Below are positions 6,801-8,231 of a DNA stretch of 8,231 nt, piece by piece (positions within the stretch are counted from its first letter, which is position 1; every line of letters starts with the position of its first letter). Source of the stretch: Spirochaetaceae bacterium. Lineage in GTDB: Bacteria > Spirochaetota > Spirochaetia > Treponematales > Breznakiellaceae. The DNA is taken from positions 1 to 8,231 of the forward strand of contig JAITAM010000097.1 of the NCBI GenBank assembly GCA_031284085.1, written 5' to 3'. The translations under genes were made by a program, and so were the position numbers. The notes below the pieces were generated by a model. It searched no databases, had not been told where the DNA came from, and saw nothing but the letters and a program-made list of their open reading frames with translations.

Positions 6801-7382
6801 GAATACAGCAGGCGTTTCGGCACGCTCTGCCATGAGGCTATTGCGGGTATTTTAGAGGATTCTGAAACGGACACGACCGAAGAGCTGGTAAAGAAAGCCC
6901 GCTCTCTCTTTGGAGAGCAGTACTTTCTAGAGAAGAAGCTCCATAAACTGAGCTTGGATGCCAAGCAATTCGCACGGGAGGCGCAATCTGCGGCGCGGCG
7001 TTTTATCCAAAGCCCCCTAGGAGAGCAAGTCCGCGCCTCAGCCAAGTTTTTAAGCGAATTCAAATTTCTTTTGCCTTTAGCCGTTCCGCAGACAAAACGG
7101 ATCGGGTTTTTGCTTGAAGGGTCTATAGACCTTATTTATGAGCATGACAAGACCTGCGTTGTCGTGGACTTTAAGGTTGATAGAAAGAAAGTGCAAGACG
7201 CACACAGGCTGCAAATGGCTTGTTATCGGGCGGCGGCGCCTGCCTTCTCCTCGTATCCGGTGCGGACTATGGTGGTGTATTTGCGCAGTATGGAGGCGGT
7301 TTTCGTTGAAAACGATATGCCGAACGAGGCGCTTTACAACGAAATTGCTTCCAAGAAGAGCGCAACAGTCCTGCGTTCATAA
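3876..7382 (+). CDS. addA: AddA/RecB-type helicase-nuclease subunit
   Basis: This is the ATP-dependent 3'-5' helicase and nuclease that resects double-strand ends for RecA recombination in the cytoplasm, normally paired with AddB. The 1168 residues are close to AddA/RecB length. SF1A motifs occur in order: Q-motif glutamine Q7; Walker A AGAGSGKT 21-28; motif Ia LALTFTRKAT about 50-59; Walker B IDEFQD 356-361; motif III VGDEKQSIYRFRGAD 399-413; motif IV STNYRSN 431-437; motif V TVHKSKGLEF 734-743; motif VI LFYVAATRAKEK 809-820. The C-terminal RecB-family nuclease has H986 (GTLCHEA), D1085 (EGSID), D1098 and K1100 (VVDFK), and Q1113/Y1117 (QMACY), so it looks catalytically complete. An acidic low-complexity stretch (about 486-510) follows motif IV. 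The ATG at 3876 is the first start after an in-frame TAA at 3864. No addB or recC/recD is adjacent. RecB is the alternative name; AddA is preferred but not proven. Confidence 0.9.
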   Translation: MQLDTDQFAVYNTDCNAVISAGAGSGKTTVLTERYIRLIIEKGFDTSEVLALTFTRKATTEMYARIYKKLSESQSKYPQAAEQLLHFDQARIATLDSFCNTIVKGAAYQFGISGDFRVDDREVYTSAKEAALALVMQHRHTESVRTMVASRSFETVVNKLFAGIGMHVCSLVRKGAFAEKAQKQVELLKQRVPPVLERMDSLCRMILAVDDADCSNDSSRKVKAAIKSIYPLPSEHDDAQTLFKLAQSFVDRPSLYVLNGVSQIKKECLQELKGAATELKNQAAPELKVLASMLRFQEDILSVGAILDEYEALFLNSKRQKAVLSFHDLTELAIEILRNDLNLRNYYKQHIKAIMIDEFQDNNRLQKELLYLLAERLDTGTACVQPGAADIEPDKLFFVGDEKQSIYRFRGADVSVFRNLSHELNNPLSLSTNYRSNPALVAFYNALFPGVFGTPTKDFEAAFCAMKPAPDKKLDPDAMPVEIYIQETESEEKGNGEDSEEEPVAAQEAEAFAVARRIIAGLAAKEFSLGDLAILFRKTTHQNTYERLFRRIGIPFDAADPRGIFAEGPANDIYALLRLSLFPQDRNAYATVLRSPFVNLSDTTFFSIMLDTCADVFPDNPDMRWFASPKDHERYLQGADTFNQLKGKIDLQGIAPTMAYLWYETGYRTALLYNKKYRHNSEHFEHIYRLALDADMRRMNMAAFLDELAPLMGSTDKVDGGEVTDQSDRVRFLTVHKSKGLEFKVVVLANAGYSGKSERNDLPYYVDPDYGVTINFKMDTETHEQSLNYFYEQNRKQLSLQEQAEVKRLFYVAATRAKEKLLIFSTYKLTKAMKEKLEGKSGTERLEALINTPRLYADGWRKGQRRTDTFLDLLSCGFACAAIPHCKLLSFSCPSVHEQERYIQNLHSQFVQLTGVESADDVPEWFYALPQAQEKQRHSIQIFNPSELDTAPDTEGLLLPSFDCDPLLADGTDPSEYSRRFGTLCHEAIAGILEDSETDTTEELVKKARSLFGEQYFLEKKLHKLSLDAKQFAREAQSAARRFIQSPLGEQVRASAKFLSEFKFLLPLAVPQTKRIGFLLEGSIDLIYEHDKTCVVVDFKVDRKKVQDAHRLQMACYRAAAPAFSSYPVRTMVVYLRSMEAVFVENDMPNEALYNEIASKKSATVLRS

Positions 7383-7416
7383 CGGCACTCTTTCAGCCTA
7401 TGGGCCTGCCGCGTCC

Positions 7417-7442
7417 CTGCTCTAGGAGCAGTCTGCTTCTTT
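7417..7442 (+). terminator. Possible rho-independent terminator of addA
   Basis: CTGCTC and GAGCAG form a perfect 6-bp stem around the triloop TAG (7417-7431), followed by TCTGCTTCTTTT. It starts 35 bases after the addA stop. The T-run is interrupted and the stem short, so it would be weak. The T-rich part belongs to the repeat element that follows (compare TTGCTTCTTTCAGGC in the 102-bp modules). Confidence 0.4.
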
Positions 7443-7474
7443 TAGGCAAGAAGCCGTACTCCACCTTTGGTGTC
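7433..7474 (+). repeat. Degenerate GGCAAGAAGCCGTAC repeat element downstream of addA
   Basis: CTGCTTCTTTTAGGC, then GGCAAGAAGCCGTAC (7445-7459, one mismatch to the consensus) and CCTTTGGTGTC, match the order and orientation of the 102-bp modules upstream of addA. The hairpin half (CAGCC-TGC-GGCTG) is missing, so this is a partial or eroded copy. It shows that the family lies on both sides of addA and keeps the gene's direction. Confidence 0.75.
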
Positions 7475-7520
7475 AGCACGGTTAATTTATTGATGATTGG
7501 AGTAAACCGAATGACCGTTG

Positions 7521-7542
7521 ATGTGTTTCTTAAAGAACACAT
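7521..7542. promoter_or_regulatory. Imperfect palindrome, possible operator
   Basis: Outer arms ATGTGTT and AACACAT enclose TCTTA/AAG, giving about ten complementary pairs with one bulged T over 22 bp. A two-fold DNA site of this type can bind a dimeric regulator. No intact gene follows it now, and the segment also falls inside a very short frame (7511-7552), so the symmetry could be accidental. Confidence 0.25.
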
Positions 7543-7560
7543 GGATATATAAAAAGTATA

Positions 7561-7604
7561 GAAGCGGCGGCATACATCCGCTCCGTTTGGATTGTCGCCG
7601 CTTC
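7561..7604. other. 12-bp hairpin (GAAGCGGCG/CGCCGCTTC)
   Basis: GAAGCGGCGGCA (7561-7572) pairs with TGTCGCCGCTTC (7593-7604), including one G-T wobble, around a 20-base loop. On the plus strand the sequence after it is A-rich; on the minus strand it is TATACTTTTTATATAT, partly T-rich. It may act as part of a terminator for leftward transcription together with the hairpin at 7615-7640, or be a leftover of a lost transcription unit. Confidence 0.5.
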
Positions 7605-7610
7605 AGAAAT

Positions 7611-7640
7611 AAAAAATCCACGCCTTTTACGGCGCGGATT
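7611..7640 (-). terminator. Rho-independent terminator reading leftward
   Basis: On the minus strand AATCCGCGCC pairs with GGCGTGGATT around GTAAAA, with one mismatch, and runs straight into TTTTTTATTTCT. This is the usual GC stem plus T-run. No minus-strand gene remains to its right before the window end, so it either stops leftward readthrough into addA's 3' end or is an orphan from a deleted neighbour. On the plus strand there is no T-run. Confidence 0.6.
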
Positions 7641-7740
7641 CACTTACCATTCCCTCAGAGAACGATAGCTTTTTCAAGATCACTCCACGGGCTTTTCTCT
7701 CCACCGCCTCCCTGCCAGCAAATCGAAAAGTAAAGCGTCT

Positions 7741-7986
7741 TTCCTCTATCTTTTTCCTGAAACTCGCAAACTCCCCATTCCCCGGATCAGTCTTGAACGG
7801 CAACAATCCATCGCGGCCATCGCCGATAAAATCCTTGCCGCCAAAGCCGCCGCCCCAAAAGCGGACACAACGGCACTTGAACGGCAGATAGATAGTATGG
7901 TATACTCTCTATACGGGCTTACGGATGAGGAAGTAAAGGTAATTAAACCGGAGTTCCCGTTGGGAAAGGCGGAATATGAAGAATAA
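7741..7986 (+). pseudogene. 3' remnant of a type IIG-like N6-adenine DNA methyltransferase
   Basis: This frame ends at TAA 7984-7986. It encodes LPIPRISLERQQSIAA, then DKILAAKAA, an Ala/Lys-rich spacer, and LERQIDSMVYSLYGLTDEEV close to the end. This series (LPIP-IS, a helix with DKILAAK, then a (E/R)-ID-(M/L)VY-LYGLT-EE tail) is typical of the C-terminus of large class I DNA adenine methyltransferases with a TaqI-like specificity domain, as in type IIG restriction enzymes and PglX-like proteins. Only about 80 residues remain of a protein normally around 1000. The frame is closed by TAG at 7666, and the catalytic NPPY region is absent from the window. It sits 13 bp ahead of the OLD-type gene, suggesting a former operon. 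Family assignment rests on remembered motif patterns, not a search. Confidence 0.72.
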
Positions 7987-7990
7987 CAAT

Positions 7991-7995
7991 GGAGG
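7991..7995 (+). promoter_or_regulatory. Shine-Dalgarno of the OLD-family remnant
   Basis: GGAGG lies four bases before ATG at 8000 and just after the methyltransferase stop. It is a strong site, unlike uvrB and addA, which have none, and it fixes the start of the frame beginning MFLTKLELQNFRSFE. Confidence 0.7.
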
Positions 7996-7999
7996 AAAA

Positions 8000-8231
8000 A
8001 TGTTTTTAACCAAACTCGAATTGCAAAATTTTCGTAGTTTTGAACATGAAGTTATTGAACTTGATGATATAACTGTATTTGTTGGTGAAAATAACACCGG
8101 CAAAAGCACCATAAGGTATTAGGATTTTTCAGATTACACACATTGGTATTTCCACCTTATTAAAACTTGCATCTCAATTGTATATAAAGTGGTTTCTAAT
8201 AACCGATGGAGATGACGCAGGGGAAGATTAT
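8000..8231 (+). pseudogene. OLD-family ATPase/TOPRIM nuclease, internally deleted and frameshifted
   Basis: OLD-family proteins join an ABC/RecF-like ATPase to a C-terminal TOPRIM nuclease and often serve in phage defence. The first frame (8000-8122) begins MFLTKLELQNFRSFE and reaches Walker A GENNTGKST (residues 30-38), then stops at TAG 8120-8122 after 40 residues. From 8118 another frame reads IRIFQIT, GISTLLKLASQLY and WFLITDGDDAGEDY, open to the window end; this is the TOPRIM part with its DGD acidic motif. In intact relatives these two parts are separated by several hundred residues (ABC signature, Walker B and more). Here they abut within about ten bases and in different frames. I infer one large internal deletion. 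The 3' end is outside the window. A sequencing frameshift alone cannot explain the missing middle. Confidence 0.8.

Larger units (their letters stand above)
7383..7740. other. Gene-poor stretch after addA
   Basis: I find no convincing gene here. The open frame at 7518-7733 lacks a ribosome site and resembles nothing I recognise. The stretch contains a possible addA terminator, a degenerate copy of the intergenic repeat, an imperfect palindrome, two hairpins, and CCTGCCAGC at 7711-7719, which matches the first nine bases of the left repeat blocks. The last falls just before methyltransferase homology becomes recognisable. Confidence 0.6.

Noticed and set aside
7511..7552. 13-residue frame beginning MTVDVFLKEHMDI with GGAG eight bases upstream
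   Set aside because: It is too short to recognise and has no conserved features; it could be the 5' stub of a lost gene, but nothing supports this beyond the GGAG.
7518..7733. 71-codon open frame in the addA downstream region
   Set aside because: It has no ribosome site, spans two strong hairpins, and its translation resembles no family I know.
3876..8231. Gabija-like pair (UvrD-like helicase plus OLD nuclease)
   Set aside because: The helicase is a full-length AddA with its own nuclease domain, not a small GajB, and it is separated from the broken OLD gene by terminators and an unrelated remnant.

Overview
The window looks like a spirochaete chromosome, most probably a Treponema. This is inferred from the protein character of UvrB and AddA and from the style of the intergenic repeats (GTACGGCTTTTTGCC elements, AACAGCC-GCA-GGCTGTT hairpins). 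No rRNA or other taxonomic marker is present, so the genus is a judgement and the species is not called.

Two large intact genes dominate. uvrB (nucleotide excision repair damage-recognition helicase) lies on the minus strand at 634-2610. A RecB/AddA-type helicase-nuclease gene lies on the plus strand at 3876-7382. They are divergent, so their 5' ends face each other across about 1.27 kb with no credible gene. Both act in DNA repair, UvrB on bulky lesions and AddA on double-strand ends. No addB partner is in view.

The non-coding DNA on both sides of uvrB (1-633 and 2653-3850) is almost entirely repeats: a 211-bp block duplicated at 255-603, with a 23-bp tandem array expanded in the second copy; a 23-bp array at 2857-3033; a 22-25-bp array of GGTCAGACC units at 3107-3295; a 21-bp array at 3451-3534; and repeated modules of 60-100 bp that carry GGCAAAAAGCCGTAC and a CAGCC-TGC-GGCTG hairpin. 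The repeat family changes strand between the two genes, so every GGCAAAAAGCCGTAC element runs in the same direction as its neighbouring gene. The repeats come to within about 12 bp of the uvrB stop and about 35 bp of the addA start. Neither gene has a visible Shine-Dalgarno; each has a -10-like hexamer 7-8 bp before its ATG.

Downstream of addA (7383-7740) are a possible addA terminator, a degenerate repeat element, an imperfect palindrome and two hairpins, one a good minus-strand terminator with no minus-strand gene to serve. The right end (about 7741-8231) holds two decayed genes that look like remains of a defence locus. The first is the C-terminal tail of a type IIG-like N6-adenine DNA methyltransferase. 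The second is an OLD-family ATPase/TOPRIM nuclease whose Walker A end is joined out of frame to its TOPRIM segment, so most of the gene appears to have been deleted. The picture is two conserved repair genes surrounded by fast-evolving repeats and eroded mobile or defence DNA.
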